Of a DNA stretch of 64,000 nucleotides, positions 8,982-17,161 are shown piece after piece. The notes below the pieces were generated by a model, which made no database searches, was not told the origin of the DNA, and saw only the letters and a list, made by a program, of their open reading frames with translations. The number at the start of each line of letters is the position of its first letter. The stretch's first letter is position 1. The position numbers and the translations under genes are program-made. Origin of the DNA: Palsa-89 sp035508055 (GTDB taxonomy: Bacteria; Acidobacteriota; Terriglobia; Bryobacterales; Bryobacteraceae); contig DATJNO010000052.1 in the NCBI GenBank assembly GCA_035508055.1, positions 62,001-126,000 of the forward strand, read 5' to 3'.

Positions 8982-9580
8982 AAGGAAAGACCGATGAGGA
9001 ACTCCGCCTGGTTGAGATTGGACGGCGGAGTGAACACGCCAGGTACCCCCGCCGCGTCACCGCCCCAGCGCGAGTAGCGGATCTCCGGCGCCACGTGCAC
9101 CACGAGAAGTTTCACGTCCACGCCGGCGCCCATGGCGAAACCTTTGTTGGACAGATAGGACCCGGCGGATCCGGCCGCACGGAAAATCGGACCGGCCTCT
9201 ACATACGGCCTGACAAGGGGAGTGTGCAGAAAGTGGTACTTGCCCAGGATCGGAAACTCCCAAGAAGAAATGTCGGTGGAGTAGTGAATGGTCGGCGACG
9301 GCACTAGCGTCGTGTCGGTGACCAGGCTCAATGGCCGGTACAGGGCATCGGCCTCCACGAAAAAACCGAAGGGCAGGCGCAATTCGGCGGTCGGCCCGAT
9401 GACGTACCCCTTGGAATTTGAAAACGAATGCTCAACGAAATCCACGGCGTTCGTCGTGGTGTCGGAGAAGGCGTCGGTCAGCGGAACACCTCCCTTGATT
9501 CCGAAAGAAAACAGGCTCTGCCCGGAGGCGCTTGGTACCAGGAGTAGGAATAAGCTGGCGAGGATCGGTAAGGAGCGCAT
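8978..9580 (-). CDS. outer-membrane beta-barrel protein
   Basis: A 200-residue exported protein. A signal peptide ends near residue 20 (PSASGQ). It is followed by alternating amphipathic strands rich in Gly and aromatic residues, such as GYVIGPTAELRLPFGFFVEADALYR, and a terminal strand ending in LIGLSF. A C-terminal Phe is the usual signal for the outer-membrane insertion machinery. Size and pattern fit the 8-stranded OmpA-like/OMP_b-brl group. No ligand can be inferred. It converges on the catalase-like gene with a four-base overlap and is divergent from tatA. Confidence 0.8.
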   Translation of the reverse strand: MRSLPILASLFLLLVPSASGQSLFSFGIKGGVPLTDAFSDTTTNAVDFVEHSFSNSKGYVIGPTAELRLPFGFFVEADALYRPLSLVTDTTLVPSPTIHYSTDISSWEFPILGKYHFLHTPLVRPYVEAGPIFRAAGSAGSYLSNKGFAMGAGVDVKLLVVHVAPEIRYSRWGGDAAGVPGVFTPPSNLNQAEFLIGLSF

Positions 9581-9656
9581 AATCCTGGGACGTTGGAATC
9601 CGGCGGGCGTTTCGCGCGGTCGGGCTCCCTGCTATGATGTTAGCGGAGGTTGTTGC

Positions 9657-10127
9657 ATGGGACCCGTGGGTGTGCAGGAGATGGTCGTGATCTTCCTGGT
9701 CGCCCTTGTCTTGTTCGGCCCGAAAAAGCTGCCTGAACTCGGCAAGACGATCGGGAAAGCGATCACTGAGTTTCGCCGCGCACAAAGCGAACTCAAATCC
9801 ACGTTTGAAAGCCACATGCGAGAGTTGGAGCGGGAAAACGAGTCCATCAAGGAAGTCACGCGCAGTTACACCAACGATATTTACAACCACTACACTGGTT
9901 ACGACTCCACTTACTACGATTCCGGCGCCTTTGGCGGGGAACCGGTCCCATCCACCGAAGCAAGTCCATCCACGGTAAGCGCACCAGCAACTCAGGGCGC
10001 CGAATCCAGCGTGTCTCACGAGACGCCTGCGAATGGAACCGTGCCGCGCAGCGACAGCCCGGCCCTGGAGCACAACTCCGAACAGCCGGCGAATCCGCCC
10101 GCGGCAGCGGAATCCATCAACACCTGA
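9657..10127 (+). CDS. tatA: twin-arginine translocase subunit TatA/TatE-like
   Basis: Pore or adaptor subunit of the Tat system, which exports folded proteins. The 156-residue product has a short N-terminal membrane helix (VGVQEMVVIFLVALVLFG), the Phe-Gly hinge with PKKLPELGKTIGKAITEFRRA, and then a long amphipathic helix. The tail from about residue 75 onward is low in complexity and rich in Tyr, Ser, Pro and Thr, and is much longer than in classical TatA. The gene could serve as TatA, TatB or both, since no second copy is seen. GGAGGT lies six bases before ATG 9657. The open frame continues further upstream but would place the membrane helix internally. tatC follows after 28 bases. Confidence 0.9.
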   Translation: MGPVGVQEMVVIFLVALVLFGPKKLPELGKTIGKAITEFRRAQSELKSTFESHMRELERENESIKEVTRSYTNDIYNHYTGYDSTYYDSGAFGGEPVPSTEASPSTVSAPATQGAESSVSHETPANGTVPRSDSPALEHNSEQPANPPAAAESINT

Positions 10128-10155
10128 GAGACAGCGCAGAGAAACGTAGCACAGC

Positions 10156-11256
10156 ATGGAAGACGACAAGCAGGGAGTTCCCCCTCCCGGCGGGGAGGGA
10201 CCGCCCCTAGCGGAGCCTGACGTAAGTCAGGTCCAGCCTCCAGTAAGTCAGGTGCAGCCTCCGGTGATTGAGGCGGAGTTTACCCCGGCGCCGTCCCCGC
10301 CGGTAACCGCGGTGATCAAAGCGCCGCCTCCACCCCCCCCGCCCCCTCCGGCGCCGCCTCAAAGCCCGGAGGAGGAAGAAGAGGAGGGCATGCTGCGCAT
10401 GTCCTTCATGGAACACCTGGAGGAACTCCGCAGCCGGATTATCAAGGCCCTGTATGGCCTGGGTATCGCCTTCGTCTTCGCCCTGGTCTTTGCGGGCAAG
10501 CTCTGGGACATCATCAGCGACCCGGCGGTCGTGGCTTTGAAGCACCTGCATGTGGAGCCTCCCCAACTGGCGCAGCTCTCGCCGATGGAGAGCTTCTCCA
10601 TCATCTGGGTCTACCTGCCGCTGTTGTGTTCCGTCTTCCTGGCCTCGCCCTGGATTGTCTATCAGCTCTGGGCGTTCATCTCACCCGGGCTGTACAAGAA
10701 AGAGAAGCGCCTGGCGCTGCCCTTTGTGTTGCTGACGGCGGGCCTTTTTATCACCGGCGGCTGCTTCGCCTACTTCCTGGCCTTCCGCTTTGGGCTGGAG
10801 TTCCTGCTCGGCATCAGCGTCGCCAACAACGTTCATCCGGTGGTGTCTATTACCGAGTATTTCGACCTGTTCGTCAACGTCATGCTGGGCGTTGGTCTGG
10901 TATTCGAGTTACCGGTTCTGATATTTCTGTTGACGCTGCTGCGCCTGCTCTCGCCGCGTTTCCTGCTGCGCCATTCGCGCTACGCCATCCTGATCATCGT
11001 CATCGTGGCGGCCATCATCACGCCGACGCCCGACGTGTTCAACCTGATGCTCTTCGCCATCCCCATGTGCGCCCTCTATTTTGTGGGTGTCTTCGCGGGT
11101 CTCATGTTAGTGTGGCGGCGGGAAGGCCGGAGATTTCCCTGGCGGCGCTTCACGGTGATCGTGTTAACCGCGGCGGCGGCCATCGGCGTCATTTACTTTG
11201 TCATGACCTACTTCCACTTGCATTTCATACGCGATTGGCCCTACTTCAGCAAATAA
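10156..11256 (+). CDS. tatC: Sec-independent translocase subunit TatC with Pro-rich N-terminal extension
   Basis: Receptor for twin-arginine signals and core of the Tat translocase. The conserved part begins at about residue 79 with MLRMSFMEHLEELRSR, followed by six membrane helices, including the SPWIVYQLWAFISPGLYKKEKR loop, EFLLGIS, TEYFDLFVNVMLGVGLVFELPV and a TPTPDVFNL loop. Before it lies an unusual cytoplasmic extension of about 78 residues with two tandem VSQVQPP units, nine consecutive prolines and a six-Glu run. The total of 366 residues compares with about 250 in most bacteria. It lies directly downstream of tatA. At least four proteins in this window carry Tat signals and are candidate cargoes. 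Confidence 0.95.
   Translation: MEDDKQGVPPPGGEGPPLAEPDVSQVQPPVSQVQPPVIEAEFTPAPSPPVTAVIKAPPPPPPPPPAPPQSPEEEEEEGMLRMSFMEHLEELRSRIIKALYGLGIAFVFALVFAGKLWDIISDPAVVALKHLHVEPPQLAQLSPMESFSIIWVYLPLLCSVFLASPWIVYQLWAFISPGLYKKEKRLALPFVLLTAGLFITGGCFAYFLAFRFGLEFLLGISVANNVHPVVSITEYFDLFVNVMLGVGLVFELPVLIFLLTLLRLLSPRFLLRHSRYAILIIVIVAAIITPTPDVFNLMLFAIPMCALYFVGVFAGLMLVWRREGRRFPWRRFTVIVLTAAAAIGVIYFVMTYFHLHFIRDWPYFSK
10222..10263. repeat. 21-bp tandem duplication in the tatC N-terminal extension
   Basis: Two adjacent 21-base units, 10222-10242 and 10243-10263, differ at only two bases. Each encodes VSQVQPP in frame. The high identity, including synonymous positions, points to a recent slippage duplication in a region under loose constraint. 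Confidence 0.85.
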
Positions 11257-11268
11257 AGAAGTAATAAA

Positions 11269-11305
11269 GATTTGATCAAATCCTTGTAATAGATTCGTCA
11301 CAAGG
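11269..11305. other. palindrome and inverted repeat downstream of tatC
   Basis: GATTTGATCAAATC at 11269-11282 is a perfect 14-base palindrome just after the tatC stop. A second inverted repeat pairs CCTTGT (11282-11287) with ACAAGG (11300-11305). Neither is followed by a T-run. They may end the tat transcript or act as sites for the small gene at 11382. Confidence 0.35.
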
Positions 11306-11381
11306 GCGCCATCACGTGCAAAGGCTATGGATTTTTTCTCCGGACTCGTCTACTATAGAAGCCCGCGCCCGAAGAAGGGTT

Positions 11382-11630
11382 ATGGACATCGTCAGAACAC
11401 TACGAGAGCTGTACGAAGAGAAGAAACGCCTGGATGCCGCCATCGCCCGGTTGGAAACCCGTGTCGGTTCAAGACCTCCCAAAAGCCGGCGCGGCAGGAA
11501 GAGCATGGGCGCGGCGGAGCGCCAGGAAGTCTCCCGCCGGATGCGGCGCTATTGGGAATCCCGGCGGGCAGCCAAGGCCGCGCTGAACAGCCGGGCCAAA
11601 TCGGCCGCCCGCTCGGCCGTTAGCGCTTAA
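11382..11630 (+). CDS. small basic hypothetical protein
   Basis: An 82-residue protein beginning with MDIVRTLRELYEEKKRLDAAIARLE, a predicted coiled helix, followed by a strongly basic tail rich in Arg, Lys, Ser and Ala (for example RRGRKSMGAAERQEVSRRMRRYWESRR). The tail resembles nucleic-acid-binding or nucleoid-associated proteins, but no named domain is recognised. ATG 11382 has AAGAAGG just upstream and is preferred to the earlier in-frame ATG at 11316. The 3' end overlaps the convergent methyltransferase gene by 11 bases. Confidence 0.6.
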   Translation: MDIVRTLRELYEEKKRLDAAIARLETRVGSRPPKSRRGRKSMGAAERQEVSRRMRRYWESRRAAKAALNSRAKSAARSAVSA

Positions 11631-12294
11631 AAAACCACAACCAGAAATACTGCTCGCCCGCGCCATGCCGGTAGCGGGGGTCGAATCCGCAGCGCAAGGC
11701 CATTTCGACAACCTGACGGTCCGAGAACGGCACGCCCAGCCAGGTGTCGTCCGGCTGGGTCTTCAAACTGCTATCGCCTTGCACCTGGAATTTGAACAAG
11801 GCGCCCGGCCTCAGGAGCCGATGAACCTCTCGAACATAGTTTTCGATGATCTCCCGGCTGGGGATGTGCTGAAAGACGATGGAGGAAAAGGCGAAATCAA
11901 ACTCCAGCTCGGGCACCACCGCCAGGTCCATCCCATTGTTTTGATACACCAGCGCGTGGGGATACGGCTTCAAGGCTGCCGCCGCCTGCCGGATCATCTC
12001 GCCGCTCACATCCACGGCGTGCACTTCGCCGAACGTCTTGGCCAGCGCCCGCGTCACCCGCCCGGCGCCGCACCCGATCTCCAGCACCCGCATCCGGGCC
12101 GGCGGCTTGCCCTGGCAAATGTTCCCCATATCGTTCAGAATCTGCTCCGCGACCGTCCTCTCCCCGGAAGCGAAGAAGTCTGCGTCGGTCCACTCCATGG
12201 TGGCCGTGTTGACGTAGTAGCGGGCGTTTTCGCGGGCGCGCTCGTCCCAGTCCTGGCGCATTTTTTCCAGCTGTTGCTGCGTGATTGGATCCAT
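11620..12294 (-). CDS. class I SAM-dependent methyltransferase
   Basis: A 224-residue cytosolic enzyme of the Methyltransf_11/25 type. Motif I is VLEIGCGAGRVTRAL near residues 70-84. The acidic end of strand 2 follows in VHAVDVSGEMI, and motif IV/post-II is FDFAFSSIVFQHIPS. LLRPGALFKFQV then matches the post-III strand. The acceptor cannot be inferred. The gene stands alone, divergent from the PilZ gene and convergent with the small basic protein. Confidence 0.85.
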   Translation of the reverse strand: MDPITQQQLEKMRQDWDERARENARYYVNTATMEWTDADFFASGERTVAEQILNDMGNICQGKPPARMRVLEIGCGAGRVTRALAKTFGEVHAVDVSGEMIRQAAAALKPYPHALVYQNNGMDLAVVPELEFDFAFSSIVFQHIPSREIIENYVREVHRLLRPGALFKFQVQGDSSLKTQPDDTWLGVPFSDRQVVEMALRCGFDPRYRHGAGEQYFWLWFFKR

Positions 12295-12480
12295 GAGGCG
12301 TGAATCGTTCTTTATTTTGTCATACCAGCCGGAAGGGGATCACGCGTTTGGGGGCCAAGACGGGTCAAGGTACTGGAACCAAGTGAGTTATATATACGTT
12401 ACTGCATCGTTACTATTTGCGTCTCACTCTATTGACCGAAGGACGAAACTCGGATTAGAGTCTTAGAGGCGACCAAGAAC

Positions 12481-12780
12481 ATGGAACAGCGCAAAGCGCA
12501 ACGATTCGAACTTCGATTACCGCTCGAGGTGATCCGGAAGGGTTCCCGGAACCTCTCCGAACACGGACAGACGAGAAATATGAGCTCAGTGGGCGTGCTA
12601 TTTGAACCGGACGAGGGAGCCGACCTTTCGATCGGCGAGGCGGTGGAGTATCTGATCACACTGCCCTCCTCTCCGGATTCCGCCGATCAGGTGCGCCTGC
12701 ATTGCCTGGGGAAGGTAGTGCGATTAGAGCAGACGGACGGAATCGCCGCTACTCTGGAACGCTACGAGTTTGTTCGCTGA
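12481..12780 (+). CDS. PilZ domain protein
   Basis: A 99-residue single-domain protein. It carries the c-di-GMP-binding signature of PilZ: QRFELR near residues 7-12 (RxxxR-like) and, after a strand, TRNMSSVGVLFE (D/NxSxxG). Such stand-alone domains act as c-di-GMP receptors or adaptors. A possible sigma70-type promoter lies just upstream, with TTGACC at 12432-12437 and TAGAGT at 12456-12461, spacer 18. The last 32 bases overlap the convergent helicase gene. No motility or diguanylate cyclase gene is nearby to name its partner. Confidence 0.85.
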   Translation: MEQRKAQRFELRLPLEVIRKGSRNLSEHGQTRNMSSVGVLFEPDEGADLSIGEAVEYLITLPSSPDSADQVRLHCLGKVVRLEQTDGIAATLERYEFVR

Positions 12781-15112
12781 TCCCGGCCAATTCGCGTAGC
12801 AGCCGCGACGCCGCGTCTTTTCCGCGTTCGCCAATTTCGCCGGCGGGTCCCACGCAGGCCGGACATCCCGCCTCGCAGCCGCACTGGTTCAGCACTTCGA
12901 GCGCGCCCGCCAACAACTTTGAAGTGAGTTTGAACAGCGGCTGGCTCTGTCCGATGCCACCGGGGTAGTTGTCGAAGAGGAACAGATCCGGTTCGTAGCT
13001 GCGCGTGCCTTGGGAGATATCCTCGGCGATGGCGACGCCCAGATCGCGCGGGTCGCACATCAGCAGCAACGCGGCGACGGTGCGCAGCACGTTAGCCAAA
13101 CCGCTCAATCCGTTTTGCTTTTCTGCCGGCGTGAGATCCGGGAAGCGGGTCAGGAAACTGTGCGGGAAATGCAGCCAGAACGCCGTTGTATGCAATTCCT
13201 GCTCCGGCATCGACAAATTGCCGGCGCCGATGTTTTCCATGGTGTAAAAGCGAATTTTCTTGAAGCCGACCACCTGCGTATTCACCCGCACATCGCCGTA
13301 AGCGGCCCGCGCACCGTTCACTTCGGCGGATTCGAACTCCTCCAGTTCCTTCACTTGCGTGTAGTCGATCGCGTCGGTGAAATAATCGCTGTCCACGCGC
13401 CGGACATAGGCCTTGCGGCCCTCGTAGTCGAAGCGCTCCACCTGATACTGGCGAGCTTCATGGAGATAGATCGCTTTTGCATGCAGCGTGGTGAGCGCGG
13501 CCGTGAACGCCACTTCGGCGATCACCTGGTGATCTTCGGTGATGTCCACCACCACGAAGTTGTCACTGGAAACAGCGCGCAGGCTCACGGCATCGGCCGG
13601 GTAAGTGTCAGAAGTCCAGTGCCAGCAGCCAGCCGAATGATGCAGGAGGCCGGCTTCTTCGCCCAGGAAGCGGCAAAGTTCGCTGGTGTCGTGCGGACCG
13701 AACTTTTCGCCATTGCGGATGGGAAGCTCGAAGGCCGCGCATTTCAGGTGATTCAACAGAATTTCCAGGTTGTCGGCGTTGATTTGGGCGTGCTCGGGCG
13801 ACCGGTCGAAGAAATATTCGGGATGCTCGACAACGTACTGATCGAGCGGCATACTGGACGCCACGAGCACCGCCAGCGACGCTGTTTGACGCCGCCCCGC
13901 GCGTCCGGCCCGCTGCCAGGAGGACGCAATGGAGCCAGGGTAACCCGCCATCACCACCGCGTCCAGAGATCCGATGTCGATGCCCAGCTCCAGAGCGTTG
14001 GTCGCGACAACGGCCTTGATGCCGCCTTCGCGCAGCTTGCGTTCGATCTCGCGCCGTTCGCGCGGCAGGTAGCCGCCGCGGTATCCGCGAACCAGGCTGC
14101 CGGGGATCGGCCCGCGTTCGAGCGCATCGCGCAGGTATTTCAGCAGAATCTCGGTGGCCAGGCGGCTGTTGGCGAACACCAGCGTTTGCTGGCCCCGTTC
14201 AATGAACTCGGTCGCGATGCGCCGCGTCTCCTGCAGGTAGCTGCGGCGGATGCCGAGCTGGCGGTTCACGACCGGCGGGTTGTAAAAGACGAAGTACTTC
14301 TCGCCGCTGGGCGCGCCATTGCAATCCACCAGCGCAAACGGCTGTTCGGTCAAGGCTTCGGCGAGTTCCTTGGGGTTGGCGATGGTGGCCGAACAGCAGA
14401 TGAACTGCGGCCGGGAGCCGTAGAACTCACAGATGCGGCGCAGCCGGCGAAGCACGTTCGCCAGGTGGCTGCCATAAACGCCGCGATAGTAGTGCAACTC
14501 GTCGATGACGATGTAACGCAGGTTTTCAAAAGCCTTGGCCCACTTAGTATGGTGAGGCAGAATTCCCGAGTGGAGCATGTCGGGATTGGTCAGCACGACG
14601 TTGGCGCGCTCGCGGATGGCGCGGCGGGCGTCTTGCGGGGTATCGCCGTCGTAGGTGAAGGCGCGGATATCGGAGCCCATGGCGTCCACCGCGGCCTGAA
14701 ACTCGTGCAGCTGATCTTCAGCCAGCGCCTTGGTGGGGAACAGGTAGAGGGCGCGGGCGCCCGGGTCGTCGATGAGGCGCTGGAGGACCGGCAGGTTGTA
14801 GCAGAGCGTTTTGCCGCTGGCGGTGGGAGTCACCACGACGACGTTTTTGCCTTCCAGGCAGAGCTGGAACGCGTCGGCCTGATGTGTGTACAGGCGCGGG
14901 ATGCCGCGAGCGATCAAAGTTTGGCGCAGCGCCGGGGCGGCGCATTCTGGAATCTCAGAGTACTGGCCCTCGCGCGCCGGTTGATGCCGGATGGCGCGGA
15001 TAGGCGAATCCGGATCGGCCATCCGATCGCGGAATCGCGCGACCGCAGTTTCCACACCGCCGCTGCGCGGCGCAAGACCGAAAGAGCCCTGGAGGTCGAG
15101 GGTCAGGTTCAT
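12749..15112 (-). CDS. mrfA: DEAD/DEAH-box helicase of the MrfA/YprA family
   Basis: A 787-residue superfamily 2 helicase related to Bacillus MrfA (YprA) and yeast Hrq1. The Walker A segment is TPTASGKT, motif II is DELH (in VIDELHYYRGVYGSH) and motif III is CSATIANP. The second RecA domain includes TNALELGIDIGSLDAVVMAGYPG and QRAGRAGR. The C-terminal DUF1998-type region contains CGCEAGCPACVG at about 744-755, the four-cysteine metal site of this family. In Bacillus, MrfA works with the nuclease MrfB in mitomycin-adduct repair. No MrfB gene is visible in this window, so it may act with another nuclease here. A 7-bp hairpin lies just before the start codon. Confidence 0.88.
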   Translation of the reverse strand: MNLTLDLQGSFGLAPRSGGVETAVARFRDRMADPDSPIRAIRHQPAREGQYSEIPECAAPALRQTLIARGIPRLYTHQADAFQLCLEGKNVVVVTPTASGKTLCYNLPVLQRLIDDPGARALYLFPTKALAEDQLHEFQAAVDAMGSDIRAFTYDGDTPQDARRAIRERANVVLTNPDMLHSGILPHHTKWAKAFENLRYIVIDELHYYRGVYGSHLANVLRRLRRICEFYGSRPQFICCSATIANPKELAEALTEQPFALVDCNGAPSGEKYFVFYNPPVVNRQLGIRRSYLQETRRIATEFIERGQQTLVFANSRLATEILLKYLRDALERGPIPGSLVRGYRGGYLPRERREIERKLREGGIKAVVATNALELGIDIGSLDAVVMAGYPGSIASSWQRAGRAGRRQTASLAVLVASSMPLDQYVVEHPEYFFDRSPEHAQINADNLEILLNHLKCAAFELPIRNGEKFGPHDTSELCRFLGEEAGLLHHSAGCWHWTSDTYPADAVSLRAVSSDNFVVVDITEDHQVIAEVAFTAALTTLHAKAIYLHEARQYQVERFDYEGRKAYVRRVDSDYFTDAIDYTQVKELEEFESAEVNGARAAYGDVRVNTQVVGFKKIRFYTMENIGAGNLSMPEQELHTTAFWLHFPHSFLTRFPDLTPAEKQNGLSGLANVLRTVAALLLMCDPRDLGVAIAEDISQGTRSYEPDLFLFDNYPGGIGQSQPLFKLTSKLLAGALEVLNQCGCEAGCPACVGPAGEIGERGKDAASRLLRELAGISEQTRSVPE

Positions 15113-15126
15113 GAGCTTCGCCTTTT

Positions 15127-15147
15127 CTTTGCCAGCTTACGGCAAAG
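15127..15147 (-). other. leader hairpin before the helicase gene
   Basis: Arms CTTTGCC and GGCAAAG flank a 7-base loop, ending about 15 bases before the helicase ATG at 15112. The helicase ribosome site (AAAAGG) follows directly on the minus strand, so the hairpin could affect translation. This is inferred from position only. Confidence 0.3.
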
Positions 15148-15172
15148 CGGGGCGAAAGTCCAGAACAAAACC

Positions 15173-15202
15173 GCCTAAGGATGTTGAGGCGAAGACTTAG
15201 GC
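15173..15202 (-). terminator. possible terminator of the 21.0-15.2 kb operon
   Basis: On the minus strand, GCCTAAG (including the TAA stop of the dienelactone-hydrolase gene) can pair with CTTAGGC across a 16-base loop, followed by GGTTTTGTT. The stem is only 7 bp and the loop long, so it would be a weak terminator. Confidence 0.35.
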
Positions 15203-16084
15203 TAACGCGCCTTTGTACAGCGCCGTCAGTTTGGCCCAGGCCTTCTCGGCTTCCGGTTTATCGTAGGTCGGTGTGCCGTCCGCCTGCTTGGGCATGTCCG
15301 GTACGCACCAGCCGTGGAAACAAGTTTCGTAAACTTCGATTTCGGCGGGATTCCCGGCGGCGATGAACGCCTCCTTGAGTTTGTCCTTGTCGCCGGGACG
15401 GCGCGCGTCGTCGCTGTGCGCGATGCCGAAATACATTTTGGCTTTGATCTTGGGCGCAAGCAGATGCGGGCTGTCGGGCGCATCGGTCACCAAGCCGCCG
15501 CCATGGAAGGAGCCGCCGGCGCCAACGCGACCAGGCACCGTCGCGGCGGTGCGCACCACTAACGCGCCACCCATGCAGTAGCCTTGCGTGCCGATCTTCT
15601 TCTTCTTATTTACCTGCTTCTGGGCGTCGAGGAAGGCGATATAGGCGGTCGCATCCATTTCGCAGTGACCGGGTGCGTTCACGGACGCCATCAGCGGCCT
15701 AATCTTATTCCCCTCCTTTCCGAAATCGACGTTGGAGGCGTCTTCCCAGAAAGGAGCTTTGCCGACGCGATAGAACGGATTGGGCACCAGGACCGAATAT
15801 CCCATTTCGGCAACACGTTTCCCCATCGCGCGGAACGAGGGACGCAAGCCAAAAGCGTCGGGCCAGATCAGCACACCCGGGTGGGAGCCGCCGGCCGGGT
15901 GAAAAAACGCGGCATCGCAGGTGCCGTCGGGGGTTTTGATCTCGACGTTGGTCTCGATGACTTTCATCGCGCCCGGGGCCGAACCCGCCGCCGCCAGGCC
16001 TGCGGCCACCGACATGACAAAATCGCGGCGCGGAAGGCCGCTGGTCTCTTCGTGATTCTTAGCGTCTTTCGTTTCCTCTGTCAT
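15197..16084 (-). CDS. Tat-exported dienelactone hydrolase family protein
   Basis: A 295-residue alpha/beta hydrolase with a twin-arginine signal (PRRDFVMSVAAGLAAAG, RR at about 19-20). The catalytic elements of the dienelactone-hydrolase family are present: the nucleophilic cysteine in GYCMGG (about residue 170), an Asp-containing segment (HSDDARRPGDK) and the catalytic His in FHGWCVPD. Members hydrolyse lactones or esters. The start is set at 16084 because GGGAGGGAAAG stands just upstream; a longer frame reaches 16123. It is the last gene of the minus-strand run that begins with the PQQ dehydrogenase, which suggests it acts on a periplasmic oxidation product. Confidence 0.85.
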   Translation of the reverse strand: MTEETKDAKNHEETSGLPRRDFVMSVAAGLAAAGSAPGAMKVIETNVEIKTPDGTCDAAFFHPAGGSHPGVLIWPDAFGLRPSFRAMGKRVAEMGYSVLVPNPFYRVGKAPFWEDASNVDFGKEGNKIRPLMASVNAPGHCEMDATAYIAFLDAQKQVNKKKKIGTQGYCMGGALVVRTAATVPGRVGAGGSFHGGGLVTDAPDSPHLLAPKIKAKMYFGIAHSDDARRPGDKDKLKEAFIAAGNPAEIEVYETCFHGWCVPDMPKQADGTPTYDKPEAEKAWAKLTALYKGALA

Positions 16085-16135
16085 TTTCTTTCCCTCCCAG
16101 TCAGAGAGTATATCCTCTTCCAAGCGTCCGGTAGG

Positions 16136-17137
16136 CTAACGAGTCTGCCGGTCGTGCGCGCGGGCGCCGGACAGAATGTCCACCAGACCGTAGTTGCCCT
16201 CGTGGCAGGCGTATTCAAAGATGCGCGCTTCGGTCTTTTCCATGGGAATTTCGACGGTCCAGGGCTGCGTGTAGACGGTTGGATCGATCACGGTGGCGCG
16301 ATAGGTCAGCGTGACGGGGCCAGTGCGGGTGAACCGCTCGATGACATGCAGATTCTCATCGCTCATGCCGTCATACTGAACGCCGAAACGGCTTTGATCG
16401 CTAGCGCGGAAGTTGGTGGTGTCGATCACCAGCGTATCGCTTTCCCAGTGGGCCACCGAGTCGCCTTGCCACTGGCGGATGTTCGCGGCGAGGTGCGGGC
16501 GAGCGCTTCGGGCATCCTGCGCCACCGTCATGGTGCGCGCCTGATGGCCCATTTCGGAGACAATCGCGACCACGCCGGGCGTCTGCGCGACCTGATAGAA
16601 GTTGTTGTAATTTCCCGGTAGAAACGGCGGGCCGGATTGCGAGAAGACCAGGCAGCGGTCGTAGAGCGTGCGCGTTTCGGCACTGTCGTCGGCGTGGTCG
16701 GCGAGCCATGCGTGGACTTCCTTGTATCTGTTGGCGGCCGCGGGCGTCATGGCGGGGAACCGGCCATTGGGCGGATCGATCAAGCGCGAGGTGCGGTGGT
16801 TGCTTCCCAGATGCGCGCCGCGGTCGAACCAGCCATCGTTGTAGGCTCGGGCCAGATCGGCTTGGGCGGTTCCGTCGCGGCGATCGCGATTGAGATCGCG
16901 CGCGCGTTGCTTTTCGTAGGCGGCCATTTCTTCCGGCGTGTAGAAGGCCTTGGTGCCGAGTTCGACGGGACGTTCGAGCGGCGTCATGCTGGCGGCGTCC
17001 CAGATACCGGAGAGGTCGGGGTGGCCGTCGGGGGTGCGGGGTGCGGCCCACTTGTTGGCGGTTGAGGCCTGCGCCCAAAGAGGCGCGATAGAAATCAGAG
17101 TCAGTGCAGCGGCAGCTAGAGACTGCGGATACGGCAT
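16136..17137 (-). CDS. secreted protein, member C of a three-gene related family
   Basis: A 333-residue exported protein with a signal peptide ending near AQA (residues 22-24). The motif RTPDGHPDLSGIWD follows, typical of a family of uncharacterised secreted proteins in Acidobacteria. The C-terminal half contains GDSVAHWESDTLVIDTTNF and later LHVIERF, closely matching segments in the next two upstream genes, so all three appear related. It has few cysteines and no catalytic motif I can name. GGAGG lies four bases before the ATG. It is 24 bases downstream of gene A and 51 bases upstream of the Tat hydrolase. Confidence 0.7.
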   Translation of the reverse strand: MPYPQSLAAAALTLISIAPLWAQASTANKWAAPRTPDGHPDLSGIWDAASMTPLERPVELGTKAFYTPEEMAAYEKQRARDLNRDRRDGTAQADLARAYNDGWFDRGAHLGSNHRTSRLIDPPNGRFPAMTPAAANRYKEVHAWLADHADDSAETRTLYDRCLVFSQSGPPFLPGNYNNFYQVAQTPGVVAIVSEMGHQARTMTVAQDARSARPHLAANIRQWQGDSVAHWESDTLVIDTTNFRASDQSRFGVQYDGMSDENLHVIERFTRTGPVTLTYRATVIDPTVYTQPWTVEIPMEKTEARIFEYACHEGNYGLVDILSGARAHDRQTR

Positions 17138-17161
17138 GTGGCCTCCGGGCTATCGGACATT

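Noticed and set aside
10222..10263. Two tandem repeats considered as a CRISPR or mobile-element trace
   Set aside because: There are only two adjacent units without spacers, and they encode an in-frame peptide repeat.
13010..15178. 722-codon plus-strand frame opposite the helicase
   Set aside because: Antisense shadow of a clear helicase; no ribosome site or recognisable domain.
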